Assembly (NCBI RefSeq): GCF_000482865.1
Contig: NZ_KI519520.1
Coordinates: forward strand, 65,796-129,795
Source: Actinokineospora inagensis DSM 44258
GTDB lineage: Bacteria; Actinomycetota; Actinomycetes; Mycobacteriales; Pseudonocardiaceae
Length of the DNA: 64,000 bases
Reading direction: 5' to 3'
The stretch's first letter is position 1; the number at the start of each line of letters is the position of its first letter. The notes under the pieces are model-generated. The model was given only the letters and a program-made list of their open reading frames with translations, was not told the origin of the DNA and made no database searches. The translations under genes were made by a program, and so were the position numbers. Below are positions 27,621 through 36,600 of this stretch, piece by piece.

Positions 27621-28370
27621 TCAGTCCACAGTGGAGAGTGAACGCACCTGGGCGCGGATGCGGTCGAGTACGGCCGGGACGTGGTTGTTGAGGTAGAAGT
27701 GCCCGCCCGGGTAGACCTCGCGCTGGTACCCGCCGGAGGTGTGGTCGGCCCACTGGTCCACCTCGGCCAGGGTCGCCTTCGGGTCGGCGTCGCCGGTGAG
27801 GGCGAGGATCGGGGTCCGGGTGCGCCTGCCGTCGGTGCGGCGGTAGGTCTCGGCGGCCTTGTAGTCGCTGCGGATCGAGGGCAGCACCATGCGCAGGATC
27901 TCGTCGTCGTCGAGCAGTTCGGACTCGGTGCCGTTGAGCCGCTTGATCTCGGCGATCAGGCCGTCGTCGTCGAGCAGGTGGAACCGCTCGTCGCGCAGCG
28001 CGGACGGGGCGCGGCGGCCGGAGGCGATCACGCCGTGCACCTCGGTGCCGCGCTCCTCGAGGACCAGGGCGAGCTCGTAGGCCACGGAGGCGCCCATGCT
28101 GTGCCCGAACAGGGTCAGCGGCTTGTCCAGCAGCGGCGGCAGTTCGTCGGCGACCCGGGTGGCCAACTCGGTCACCGTCTCCACGCACGGCTCCTGGCGG
28201 CGGTCCTGCCTGCCCGGGTACTGCACGCTGATGACCTCGATCGCGGGCGCCAGCGCGCGCGACACCGGGAAGAAGTAGCTGGCCGACCCGCCCGCGTGCG
28301 GCAGGCACAGCAGCCGGGTCGCCGCGTCGGGAGCCGGGTGGAACCGGCGCAGCCACAGGTCCGTGCTCAT
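27621..28370 (-). CDS. Type II thioesterase (external, proofreading), intact catalytic triad
   Basis: A 249-residue alpha/beta hydrolase of the GrsT/RifR type. It has the entry motif LCLPHAGGSASYFFPVSRAL, nucleophile elbow LFGHSMGASVAYEL with Ser91, Asp in ALTGDADPKA and His in YPGGHFYLNNH. These enzymes clear aberrant acyl groups from PKS carrier proteins. ATG at 28368-28370 with AAGGGA six bases upstream. Divergent from LAL regulator 2, with two ATAGGGGTG copies in the shared region. Clearly related to the second thioesterase at 31420-32118, but only this copy keeps the serine. Confidence 0.92.
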   Translation of the reverse strand: MSTDLWLRRFHPAPDAATRLLCLPHAGGSASYFFPVSRALAPAIEVISVQYPGRQDRRQEPCVETVTELATRVADELPPLLDKPLTLFGHSMGASVAYELALVLEERGTEVHGVIASGRRAPSALRDERFHLLDDDGLIAEIKRLNGTESELLDDDEILRMVLPSIRSDYKAAETYRRTDGRRTRTPILALTGDADPKATLAEVDQWADHTSGGYQREVYPGGHFYLNNHVPAVLDRIRAQVRSLSTVD

Positions 28371-28782
28371 CGTGGATCCCTTCCCCTCGCCACACTCCGA
28401 CACACTCCCCAGCGGCGATCGTGCCGGTGCCGCGGTCACCTCGCCCGCGGGCGAGTCAACCGCATCCGACAACCCCACGGCGACCGCTATGAGGCGGATC
28501 ACCGGGTTCGGCGCCGGGAGCGAACCACCGATTCCGACGATTCCCCGGGGCGGCCACCCCTATTTCCCCACTCCCCGAACAGAGGTGCTGACCTGCGGCG
28601 GGTGCACCCCGTGTCCACCCCTGGACACCCCTATTCGGCACCTTCTCCGCCAGGTTGCCTGCTTGGCGTCGAGTTAACGGGAAAATATCTTCCCGGCAAT
28701 CGGCTTCACTTCTCGGACACCATCCGGCGGGAGTAGATTGCCCAGGCCGAACGCCGCTCGCGGGGTGTGGAGGGAAGGCCGG
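28371..28782. promoter_or_regulatory. Divergent promoter region, thioesterase 1 / LAL regulator 2
   Basis: 412 bp, no gene. Reading toward the thioesterase, ATAGGGGTG occurs at 28555-28563 and 28626-28634, with a near copy CCAGGGGTG at about 28615-28623. This forms a small cluster of a TAGGGGT core also found before the P450, thioesterase 2 and PKS genes. The core may be an operator for the LAL regulators. The sequence AGGGAAGG precedes the regulator ATG at 28783. Confidence 0.45.
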
Positions 28783-31413
28783 ATGACACTGGTCGAACGC
28801 CGGACCGCGGTCGACGCGTTGGTTGGCTGGCTCGCCGAGTGCGCGTTGGGCGGCTGTCGGGTGGTCGCCGTCGTCGGTGGGCCCGCGACCGGCAAGTCCA
28901 GCCTGCTCGACCTGTTCGCCGACCGCGCCGCCGGGTCCGGGGCGCTGCTGCTGTCGGCCACCGGGGCGCGCGGCGAGCGGCGCATCCCGTTGGGCGCGGT
29001 CCGCCAACTCGCCTCCGGACTGCCGGACGACCTAGTGGCTCGACCCAGGGGGTTGGCCGGGTCTCGACCTGCCCACGACGTCCCTGGCTGCGTTGCCGAA
29101 ACGGCCAAGTACGTCCAGTACGAGGCCGTTGCGGCGCCTTGCCAGGAACGCCGTGGACAGGCCGATACCCAACCAACCCCCTGGGTCGAGCCACTAGGCG
29201 GCGACTTCGTCGACCTGGTGCTCGCCGCGGCCCGGGAGCGGTCCGTGGTGGTGGCCATCGACGACATCCAGCACGTGGACACCGCGTCCCTGGACCGGTT
29301 GACCGAGCTGCGCGAGCGGGCGGCCGCCGTGCCGCTGCTGGTCGTGGTCACCGACTGGGAGCCGCTGTCGACCGAGCTGACCACCACCGCCGACCACCGG
29401 CTGCGCCTGGGCCTGCTGACCGAGCGCGGTGTCGCCGACCTGCTGCGCGCCGAGACCGGCTCGAACCCGGACACCGCCGATGCCGCCGAGTACCACCGGG
29501 TCACCGGTGGGAACCCGTTGCTGCTGCACGCCCTCATCGCCGACAACCGGGGTGGCGGCGCTGTGCGGCCGGGGTTCGCGTTCCGGCAGGCCGTGCTCGC
29601 CTGCCTGCACCGGTGGGACCCGCGCCTGCTCGACCTGGCCCGCGCGCTGGCGGTGCTCGGCAACTCGTCCGCGCCTGGCGCGCTGGCCGAGATGATCGGC
29701 TCGTCGGAGGCGGTGGCCGCCCGGCTGACCGGGGTGCTGTGCTCGGCCGGAGTGCTCGCGGGCTGGCGGTTCCGACACGCCGCCGTGCGCGCCGCGGTGC
29801 TCGACGGGTTGTCCCCCAACGAATCCGGGCGATTACACCTGCGCGCGGCGGACGTCCTGCACCGCCGCCGCGCGCGACCGGTTGAGGTGGCCCGTGAGCT
29901 GGTGGCCGCCGGGCGAGTCGGGGGTGACTGGGGGATCACGGCGTTGCGGTCGGCCGCGTTGGACGCGATTGCCACCGACCGGGGGGAGTTCGCGGTGCGG
30001 TGCCTGGAGTTGGCGCTGCCCGGCACGTCCGGTCGGGTCCGCGCGGACACCGCCGCCGACCTGGCGGGCGCGGTGTGGCGGTACCAGCCTGCCGAGTTCG
30101 GCTATCTGTCCGATGTGGACGCTGTGACGGCGACCCGGTTCACCCTGTGGCAGCAGGCCCCCGAACCGTCCGCCGTGGACTTCGGGCTGGGGTTGGCCGA
30201 CGAGTGGATCCGGGGTGGGCGCTCGCCGGTGCGGGCGAGCCGGTCCTGGGAGCACGCGGCGGCCGCGTTGACCGCCGGGCTGACCCGGGGTGCCGCGAGT
30301 GAGGTGGTCGTCGACGCGGAACGGGTGCTGCACGGCTGCCCGCTGGCCGACCGGACGCTGGAGGTGCTGGCCGCCGCGATCACCGCGCTGCTGCTGGTCG
30401 ACCGGGTCGACCTGGCCGAGCGTTGGTGTCGGGAACTGCTCCGGGAGGCCGAGGCGCGCCGGGCGACCACCTGGCAGGCGCTGCTCGGCGCGGTGTCCGC
30501 CGACGTCGAACTCCGCCAGGGTGCGATCGGCGCGGCGCGGGCCACCGCGGAGCACAGCCTCCGGCTGCTGCCCGCCCGGTCCTGGGGCGTGCTCATCGGG
30601 CTGCCGCTGGCGACGATGATCACCGCCGACACGGCGGCCGGTGTCGTCGACAGCCCGGCGCTGCGTGAGGTCGTGCCGGACGAGATGGCCGAGACCGTGG
30701 TCGGCGCGCGGTACCTGCGCGCCCGCGGCCACCACTACCTTGGCTCGGACCGGGTACTCGCCGCCATCGCCGACTTCCAGGCTTGCGGGCGGTTCCTGAC
30801 CCAGGTCGGCGTCGACCTGCCCGGTCTCGTCCCGTGGCGCACCGACCTGGCCGAGGCGCACCTGCGGTTGGGCCGTGTTCGGGCGGCGGTGCAGTTGGCG
30901 CGCGCCCAGTCCGAGTTGCCAGCCGGGTCCGCCCGGCACACCCGCGCCCGGTCGGTGCGCGTGCTCGCGTTGGCGGGCCACCAACCGGTCCGGCTGCTCC
31001 AGGAGGTCGCGGAATCGTTCCGCGCCACCGGGGACCGCTTCTCCGCCGCCGTCACGTTGGCCGAGCTCGCCGCGGTGCTGGCGAACCGGGGTGAGGGGAC
31101 CCGGGCCCGCCGGGTCGCCAAGACCGCGTCCGACGAGGCCGCCGCGTGCGGGGTGTCCGGACTGCTCGACCGGGTTCCGGTGCGGTCCGGCCCGGCGGCG
31201 GGCCAGTCGCCGCCGACGTTGAGCGACGCCGAGCACCGGGTCGCCACCCTGGCCGCCCTCGGCCACACCAACCGCGAGATCGCGCACAAGCTCTACATCA
31301 CGATCAGCACGGTGGAGCAGCACCTGACCAAGATCTACCGCAAGCTCGGCGTCAGCAGGCGGTCCGACCTGCCCGCCGGACTGGCTGTCCACAGTGGAGG
31401 GATGGTCGGGTAG
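28783..31413 (+). CDS. LAL-family LuxR transcriptional regulator 2, with in-frame palindromic insertion
   Basis: An 876-residue LAL regulator. Walker A VVGGPATGKSSLLD (residues 31-43), Walker B RSVVVAIDDIQHVD (near 160) and C-terminal LuxR HTH (LSDAEHRVATLAALGHTNREIAHKLYITISTVEQHL). The HTH is nearly the same as regulator 1, so both may bind the same site. Residues 84-137 are encoded by a palindromic element (29031-29198) that keeps the frame; without it the protein reads LPDD-LGGDFVDLV. The insertion lies in the ATPase domain between the Walker motifs, so activity may be altered or the element tolerated as a loop. The ATG at 28783 with GGAGGGAAGG upstream is preferred over TTG 28738. Ends 6 bp from the convergent thioesterase 2 stop. 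Confidence 0.9.
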   Translation: MTLVERRTAVDALVGWLAECALGGCRVVAVVGGPATGKSSLLDLFADRAAGSGALLLSATGARGERRIPLGAVRQLASGLPDDLVARPRGLAGSRPAHDVPGCVAETAKYVQYEAVAAPCQERRGQADTQPTPWVEPLGGDFVDLVLAAARERSVVVAIDDIQHVDTASLDRLTELRERAAAVPLLVVVTDWEPLSTELTTTADHRLRLGLLTERGVADLLRAETGSNPDTADAAEYHRVTGGNPLLLHALIADNRGGGAVRPGFAFRQAVLACLHRWDPRLLDLARALAVLGNSSAPGALAEMIGSSEAVAARLTGVLCSAGVLAGWRFRHAAVRAAVLDGLSPNESGRLHLRAADVLHRRRARPVEVARELVAAGRVGGDWGITALRSAALDAIATDRGEFAVRCLELALPGTSGRVRADTAADLAGAVWRYQPAEFGYLSDVDAVTATRFTLWQQAPEPSAVDFGLGLADEWIRGGRSPVRASRSWEHAAAALTAGLTRGAASEVVVDAERVLHGCPLADRTLEVLAAAITALLLVDRVDLAERWCRELLREAEARRATTWQALLGAVSADVELRQGAIGAARATAEHSLRLLPARSWGVLIGLPLATMITADTAAGVVDSPALREVVPDEMAETVVGARYLRARGHHYLGSDRVLAAIADFQACGRFLTQVGVDLPGLVPWRTDLAEAHLRLGRVRAAVQLARAQSELPAGSARHTRARSVRVLALAGHQPVRLLQEVAESFRATGDRFSAAVTLAELAAVLANRGEGTRARRVAKTASDEAAACGVSGLLDRVPVRSGPAAGQSPPTLSDAEHRVATLAALGHTNREIAHKLYITISTVEQHLTKIYRKLGVSRRSDLPAGLAVHSGGMVG
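29031..29198. mobile_element. MITE-like palindromic element inserted in frame in LAL regulator 2
   Basis: A 168-bp imperfect palindrome. The ends are perfect 26-bp inverted repeats (29031-29056 and 29173-29198, beginning CCTAGTGGCTCGACCC), and imperfect pairing continues almost to the centre. CTAG at 29032-29035 and 29194-29197 could be a 4-bp target duplication, giving a net gain of 162 bp or 54 codons. No transposase is encoded. The element is open in the host frame, and the opposite strand is open in the same phase: both readings give ARPRGL(A/V)G near one end and TPWVEPL at the other. This recalls protein-coding palindromic elements of other bacteria. Confidence 0.82.
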
Positions 31414-31419
31414 CGGCGC

Positions 31420-32118
31420 TCAGCGGTCGGACAGCGCGGTGATCCGCTCCGAGACCATGTTGGCCACAGTGGACACGAACGAGGTCAGGTAGTCGTGGCC
31501 GCCGGAGAAGACCTGCAGCTCGAACTGCCCAGAGGTCACCTCACCCCAGGCGGCGGCGCGCTCGGCGGCCGGGTCGGTGTCCTCGACCATGGCCAGGACG
31601 TGGCAGGAGACCCGGTTGTCCCGTTGCCAGCGGTAGGTCTCGGCGGCGGTCCGGTCGTCGCGCAGGGTCTCCAGCGGGGTGGGCGCCGGGGACCGCGCGG
31701 GCTGGGTGAACTCGTCGGTGTCGACCGCGGGCGCGCCGAGCCGGGGCGGGGCGGGCGCCCCGGAGACGAACAGCGCCAGCGGCTGGTGCCCGGCGCGTTC
31801 AGCGCGGACAGCCGTCTCGAACGCTACCGCGGAGCCCAAGCCGTTGCCCAGCAACGCCAGTGGCAGGTCGACCCGCGACCGCAGCGCGGTGGCCACACCG
31901 TCGGCGAGGCCGGTGACCGAGGTGATCGACGGCTCGTGCCTGCGGTCGCGCCGACCCGGGTACTGCACGCCGAGCACCTCGACCGGGCGGGCGATGGACT
32001 GGGCCAACTGCAGGAAGAAGGTGGCCGACGCGCCTTCCGGCGGGAAGCAGACCAGCCGCGAGCGCGGCTCGGACGCGGGCCGCAGCCTGCGGATCCAGGA
32101 GTCGCCGGTGGTGCTCAT
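31420..32118 (-). CDS. Type II thioesterase-like protein lacking the nucleophilic serine
   Basis: A 232-residue homologue of the thioesterase at 27621-28370. The nucleophile elbow reads LALLGNGLGSAVAFE: the position of the catalytic serine (GHSxG) is Gly93. The upstream oxyanion-region motif is also changed (CFPPEGASATFF instead of CLPHAGGSASYF). The Asp (MVEDTDP) and His (FSGGHDYLTSF) regions remain. It is therefore probably not a normal thioesterase. Possibilities are a decayed duplicate, a binding or regulatory protein, or use of the shifted Ser96. ATG at 32116-32118, with GGGAGG very close upstream. CTAGGGGTTG lies 85 bases before its start on its own strand. Confidence 0.85.
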   Translation of the reverse strand: MSTTGDSWIRRLRPASEPRSRLVCFPPEGASATFFLQLAQSIARPVEVLGVQYPGRRDRRHEPSITSVTGLADGVATALRSRVDLPLALLGNGLGSAVAFETAVRAERAGHQPLALFVSGAPAPPRLGAPAVDTDEFTQPARSPAPTPLETLRDDRTAAETYRWQRDNRVSCHVLAMVEDTDPAAERAAAWGEVTSGQFELQVFSGGHDYLTSFVSTVANMVSERITALSDR

Positions 32119-32202
32119 GGCCTCCCGGTTCCTCTCCGCGCGCGGGCGTTGGGAACTTTCCGGCGCCTGCCGGTCAACGTGCCAGTCCGCCGGGCGGCCG
32201 GG

Positions 32203-32212
32203 CAACCCCTAG
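32203..32212 (-). promoter_or_regulatory. CTAGGGGTTG box upstream of thioesterase 2
   Basis: Exact CTAGGGGTTG on the minus strand, in the 192-bp divergent gap between thioesterase 2 and the P450. Same 10-mer as before the P450 and PKS 1 genes. CTAG is generally rare in high-GC actinomycete DNA, so the recurrence is notable. Candidate regulator-binding site. Confidence 0.5.
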
Positions 32213-32257
32213 CGGTCCCGCCATCGGATGTCCGGCAACCGGATCGGCCCAGGAGGG

Positions 32258-32280
32258 CTAGGGGTTGAGGCTAGGGGGAC
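32258..32280 (+). promoter_or_regulatory. Tandem CTAGGGG boxes upstream of the P450
   Basis: CTAGGGGTTG at 32258-32267 followed by CTAGGGGGAC at 32271-32280, a direct repeat with 13-bp spacing, 30-50 bp before the P450 ATG. Direct-repeat half-sites suit a LuxR/LAL-type activator, but the short distance to the start leaves little room for a promoter downstream. Confidence 0.5.
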
Positions 32281-32310
32281 GGTCCGGTCTAGCGTGGCCG
32301 CGGAGGGACC

Positions 32311-33555
32311 ATGACCGATCTGGCGGACCGGCAGGCACATGCGCAGATGTCCTTGTGGCAAGAGCACGTGCGCGCCGTCAGCGAACGTGGTGACCCGTAT
32401 GCGAAACTGCTGCGCGCGCCCGAGGACCCGTACCCGCTCTACGAGCAGATCCGCGCTCGCGGCCCGCTGCACCTGAGCGGGCTGGGTGTGTGGGTGACGG
32501 CTGATCACCGGTTGGCCAACAAGGTGTTGCGGGACCGCCGGTTCGGGGTGCGCCGCGCGGACGGCACGAAAGCACCCGAGTTCATGCCGTTCGACAACTC
32601 GATGCTGGGTCTCGACCCGCCGGACCACACCCGGTTGCGCAAGCTGACCGTGCCGTCGCTCAACCCGCGCAGGCTCGCCCGGTGGCGGCCGGTCGCCGAA
32701 CGGGTGTGCCACGAGCTGATCGACGGGATGCTGTCCGGCCGCGCCGAGGTCAACTTCATGAGCGCCTTCGCCCAGCGGTTGCCGCTGCGGGTGATCGGCG
32801 ACCTGGTCGGCATCCCGGAGCGGCACCGACGCGCGTTCTTCCAGTTGAGCAGGCGGATGGCGTACCTGCTGGACGGGGTCGCCTCGGTGGCGGTCGCGGC
32901 CGACGTGCGGGCGGCGATCGCGGAGATGACGGTGCTGTTCACCGACATCGTCGCCGAGCGCAGGGTTGAGCCGCGCGACGACCTGATCAGCGACCTGCTG
33001 CCCGCGGTCGACGACGGTCGGTTGGCGATGGCCGAACTGGTGCCGCTGTGCGTGTTCCTCCCGTTGGCGGGCACGGAAACCACGGTCAACCTGATCGGCA
33101 ACGCGGTCCGTGCGCTGCTGCTGCACCCCGAGCAGTGGACGGCGTTCAAGGCCGATCCGGCGCTCGCCCCGGCCGTGGTGCAGGAGACCCTGCGCTACGA
33201 CACGCCCGTGCAGCAGTACCGGCGGATCGCGCACGTCGACGTCGAACTCGGCGACGCGATTGTGCCCGCGGGCGCGGAATTGGCGATCTGCGCGGGGGCG
33301 GCGAACCGCGATCCCGAGGTGTACCCGCGTCCGGAGCGTTTCGACATCGGCCGGGAAGCAGGACCCGAGACATTGTCCTTTTCCGCTGGAATCCATTTCT
33401 GCCTCGGTGCGGCGCTGGCCAGGATCGAGGCCGAGATCGCGCTGGCCGCGGTGGCCGAGCGGCTGCCCGACCTGCGCCCGGTCGGCCAGGTCCGCCGCCG
33501 CGATTCCTTTATCATCCGGGGGATGCTGCAGTTCCCGGTCGCGGTGCGGCAGTAG
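32311..33555 (+). CDS. Cytochrome P450 monooxygenase
   Basis: A 414-residue bacterial class I P450. I-helix oxygen-binding motif PLAGTETTVNLIG, K-helix ETLRYDTP (ExxR), and heme loop LSFSAGIHFCLGAALARIE with the thiolate cysteine. HTRLRKLTVPS (C-helix) contacts the heme propionate. It probably hydroxylates or epoxidises the released polyketide or its precursor; redox partners are not in the window. ATG at 32311 follows GGAGGG at good spacing. Only 133 bp separate it from PKS 1, so it may be read through into the PKS genes, though a box-bearing promoter lies between. Confidence 0.93.
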   Translation: MTDLADRQAHAQMSLWQEHVRAVSERGDPYAKLLRAPEDPYPLYEQIRARGPLHLSGLGVWVTADHRLANKVLRDRRFGVRRADGTKAPEFMPFDNSMLGLDPPDHTRLRKLTVPSLNPRRLARWRPVAERVCHELIDGMLSGRAEVNFMSAFAQRLPLRVIGDLVGIPERHRRAFFQLSRRMAYLLDGVASVAVAADVRAAIAEMTVLFTDIVAERRVEPRDDLISDLLPAVDDGRLAMAELVPLCVFLPLAGTETTVNLIGNAVRALLLHPEQWTAFKADPALAPAVVQETLRYDTPVQQYRRIAHVDVELGDAIVPAGAELAICAGAANRDPEVYPRPERFDIGREAGPETLSFSAGIHFCLGAALARIEAEIALAAVAERLPDLRPVGQVRRRDSFIIRGMLQFPVAVRQ

Positions 33556-33572
33556 GGGCCTGCTAGGGGTTG
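33552..33572 (+). promoter_or_regulatory. CTAGGGGTTG box upstream of PKS 1
   Basis: GTAGGGGCCT (33552-33561, overlapping the P450 stop codon) followed by exact CTAGGGGTTG at 33563-33572. They form an 11-bp-spaced pair similar to that before the P450. The box lies about 117 bp upstream of the PKS 1 ATG, in the 133-bp P450-PKS gap, which also contains the inverted repeat GTCCGGTCCGGAC just after it. Confidence 0.5.
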
Positions 33573-33688
33573 TCCGGTCCGGACTGTCGTCCTTATCGTT
33601 GGCGCGCGGAGAGGTGGGAATGCGCGCGACGGCGGTTCCGCGCGGGTTCCGCGAGCCGGTCGTGCGCCGTCCGAGAGGTCTGGGGTAG

Positions 33689-36600
33689 ATGGCAGACAAA
33701 GAGACCTTGCGGGACTACCTCAAACTCGTCACCGCCGACCTCCGGCAGACCAAGGCCCGGCTGCGCGAGGTCGAGGAGGGCGCGCGGGAGCCGATCGCCA
33801 TCGTCGGGATGGCGTGCCACTACCCCGGTGACGTCCGCTCCCCGGACGACCTGTGGCGGCTGGTGGCCGAGGGCCGCGACGGCGTCACCGAGTTCCCCGC
33901 CGACCGCGGCTGGGACGTCCGGTTCTCCGACGACCCGGACGTGCCCGGCACCAGCTACGTGCGGCACGGCGGGTTCGTCGCCGACGCCGCCGAGTTCGAC
34001 CCGGCGTTCTTCGGGATCTCCCCGCGTGAGGCGCTGGCGATGGACCCGCAGCAGCGGTTGTTGCTGCGGGCGTCGTGGGAGGCGTTGGAGCGGGCCGGGA
34101 TCGACCCGGAGGCGTTGCGCGGCAGCCGGACCGGCGTGTTCACCGGCACCAACGACCAGAGCTACCTGTCCCTGCTGGTCGGCGACCCGCAGGGCACCGA
34201 GGGCTACCTGCTGACCGGCGGCGCGACCGCGGTGGCGTCCGGCCGGGTCGCGTACGTGCTGGGCCTGGAGGGGCCCGCGGTCACCATCGACACGGCGTGC
34301 TCGTCGTCGCTGGTCGCCATGCACCTGGCCGCCCAGTCGCTGCGCTCGGGTGAGAGCACCCTGGCCCTCGCCGGTGGTGTGACGGTGATGGCCACGGCGG
34401 GGGTGTTCACCGAGTTCAGCAGGCAGCGCGGGTTGGCCGCCGACGGCCGCTGCAAGTCGTTCGCGGACGCCGCCGACGGCACGGGGTGGGCCGAGGGCGT
34501 CGGCGTGGTCGTGTTGGAACGGTTGGCCGACGCCAGGCGCAACGGTCACCGGGTTTTGGCCCTGCTGAAGGGTTCCGCCGTCAACTCCGACGGCGCGTCG
34601 AACGGGTTGACGGCGCCGAACGGGCCGTCGCAGCAGCGGGTGATCCTGTCGGCGCTCGCGTCGGCCGGGCTCGGACCGTCCGATGTGGACGCCGTCGAGG
34701 GGCACGGCACCGGCACCGTGTTGGGCGACCCGATCGAGGCACAAGCCCTGCTCGCCACCTACGGCCAGGGGCGCACTGAGCCGCTGTGGCTGGGATCGGT
34801 CAAATCCAACATCGGGCACACCCAGTCCGCCGCCGGGGTCGCCGGGGTCATCAAGGTGGTGCAGGCGCTGCTGGCCGGGGTGTTGCCGCCGACGCTGCAC
34901 GTGGACGAGCCGTCGCGCGAGGTCGACTGGGCCGGTGGGGCGGTGTCGTTGCTGACCGGGGCCCGGCCGTGGCCCCGGGGCGGGCGGGTGCGCCGGGCGG
35001 GCGTGTCGTCGTTCGGGGTGAGCGGCACCAACGCGCACCTGATCATCGAAGAGGCACCGGCGGTCGAGGACGAGCCGGGCCCGGTGTTCCCGGCGGAGGC
35101 GCCCCTGGTCTTGTCCGCCCGCTCCCAGGCCGCGCTGCGCGAGCTGGCGGGTGAGCTGCTGGTGGTTGACGGCTCGGCCACTGACATCGCCTGGACGTTG
35201 AGCGGCCGCGCCTGCATGGAACATCGGGCCGTCGCGTTCGGGCCCGACGACCTCCGCGCTTTGGCCGACGGTTCGTCAGTACTCCATGGGCAGCAGCCGG
35301 GCGAGCTGGCGTTCCTGTTCACCGGCCAGGGCGCCCAGCGGGTCGGGATGGGCGACGGGCTGCGGGTCTTCCCGGTGTTCGCCGCCGCACACGACGAGGT
35401 CATGGCCCGGCTCACCGGGTTTGACCTGCGCACCGAGGCGATCGACCAGACCGCCAACGCGCAGGTCGGCCTGTTCGCCCTGGAAGTGGCGCTGTTCCGG
35501 CTGTTGGAATCCTGGGGTGTGCGGCCGGGCGTCCTCATTGGACACTCGATCGGCGAGCTGGCGGCTGCGCACGTCGCGGGCGTCCTCTCCCTCGACGACG
35601 CCTGCGTGCTGGTCGCGGCCCGCGCCCGGTTGATGCAGGCCCTGCCGACCGGCGGCGCGATGCTGGCTGTCGAGGCGGATGAGAACGAGATCCCGGCGGC
35701 CCTGGACCTGGCCGCTGTCAACGGACCACGGTCGCTCGTCGTCTCCGGGGTTGGCGACCTGGTCGACGAGTGGGAACAGCGGTGGCGCGCGGAAGGCAAG
35801 CGGGTCAAGCGGTTGACCGTCTCGCACGCATTCCACTCGCGACTGATGGAACCGATGCTCGACGAGTTCGGTCGGGTCGCGAGCGGGCTGACCTTCCAGC
35901 CGCCGCGGATCCCCATCGAGGCCGCTGGCGATGTGACCACACCGGACTACTGGGTCCGGCAGGTCCGCGACACCGTCCGATTCGCCGCGGCCGTCGAGCG
36001 CGCCGACGCGACCCACTACCTGGAGTTGGGACCGGACGGTGTGCTGTCCGCCCTGGTCGACGGCACGCCCGCACTCCGGGCAGGCCGCGACGAGCCCAAC
36101 ACGCTCTTGCGCGCCCTCGCCGCGTTGCACGTCAACGGCATCGGAGTTGACTGGCGGGCGGTTCTCGGCGGTGGACGGCTCGTCGACCTGCCCACGTATC
36201 CGTTCGCGCGCGAGCGCTACTGGCCGCGCCCCGGTGTTTCCGCCGGTCTCGGTACCACCGGACACCCGTTGCTCACCGGGTCCGTCGAGGTCCCGGGCGG
36301 TCGCCTGTTCACCGCGCGCCTGGACCTGACCGCGCGCCCCTGGTTGGCGGACCATGTCGTGCACGGCCAGGTTGTGCTGCCCGGGACCGCATATGTCGAG
36401 ATGGCCCTGTTCGCGGGTCGCACGATCGGCATCCCGGGGCTGGCCGAGCTGGTCCTGGAGAACCCGATCGTCCTGGAAGGACCGCTTGACCTCCGGCTGA
36501 ACGTGGACGATGAAGGCACGTTCACCGTCCACACGCGACTCGACGACGACTGGGTCCAGAACGCCACCGGACGGCTCGCCGAGGCCGACCCGGTCGAAGC

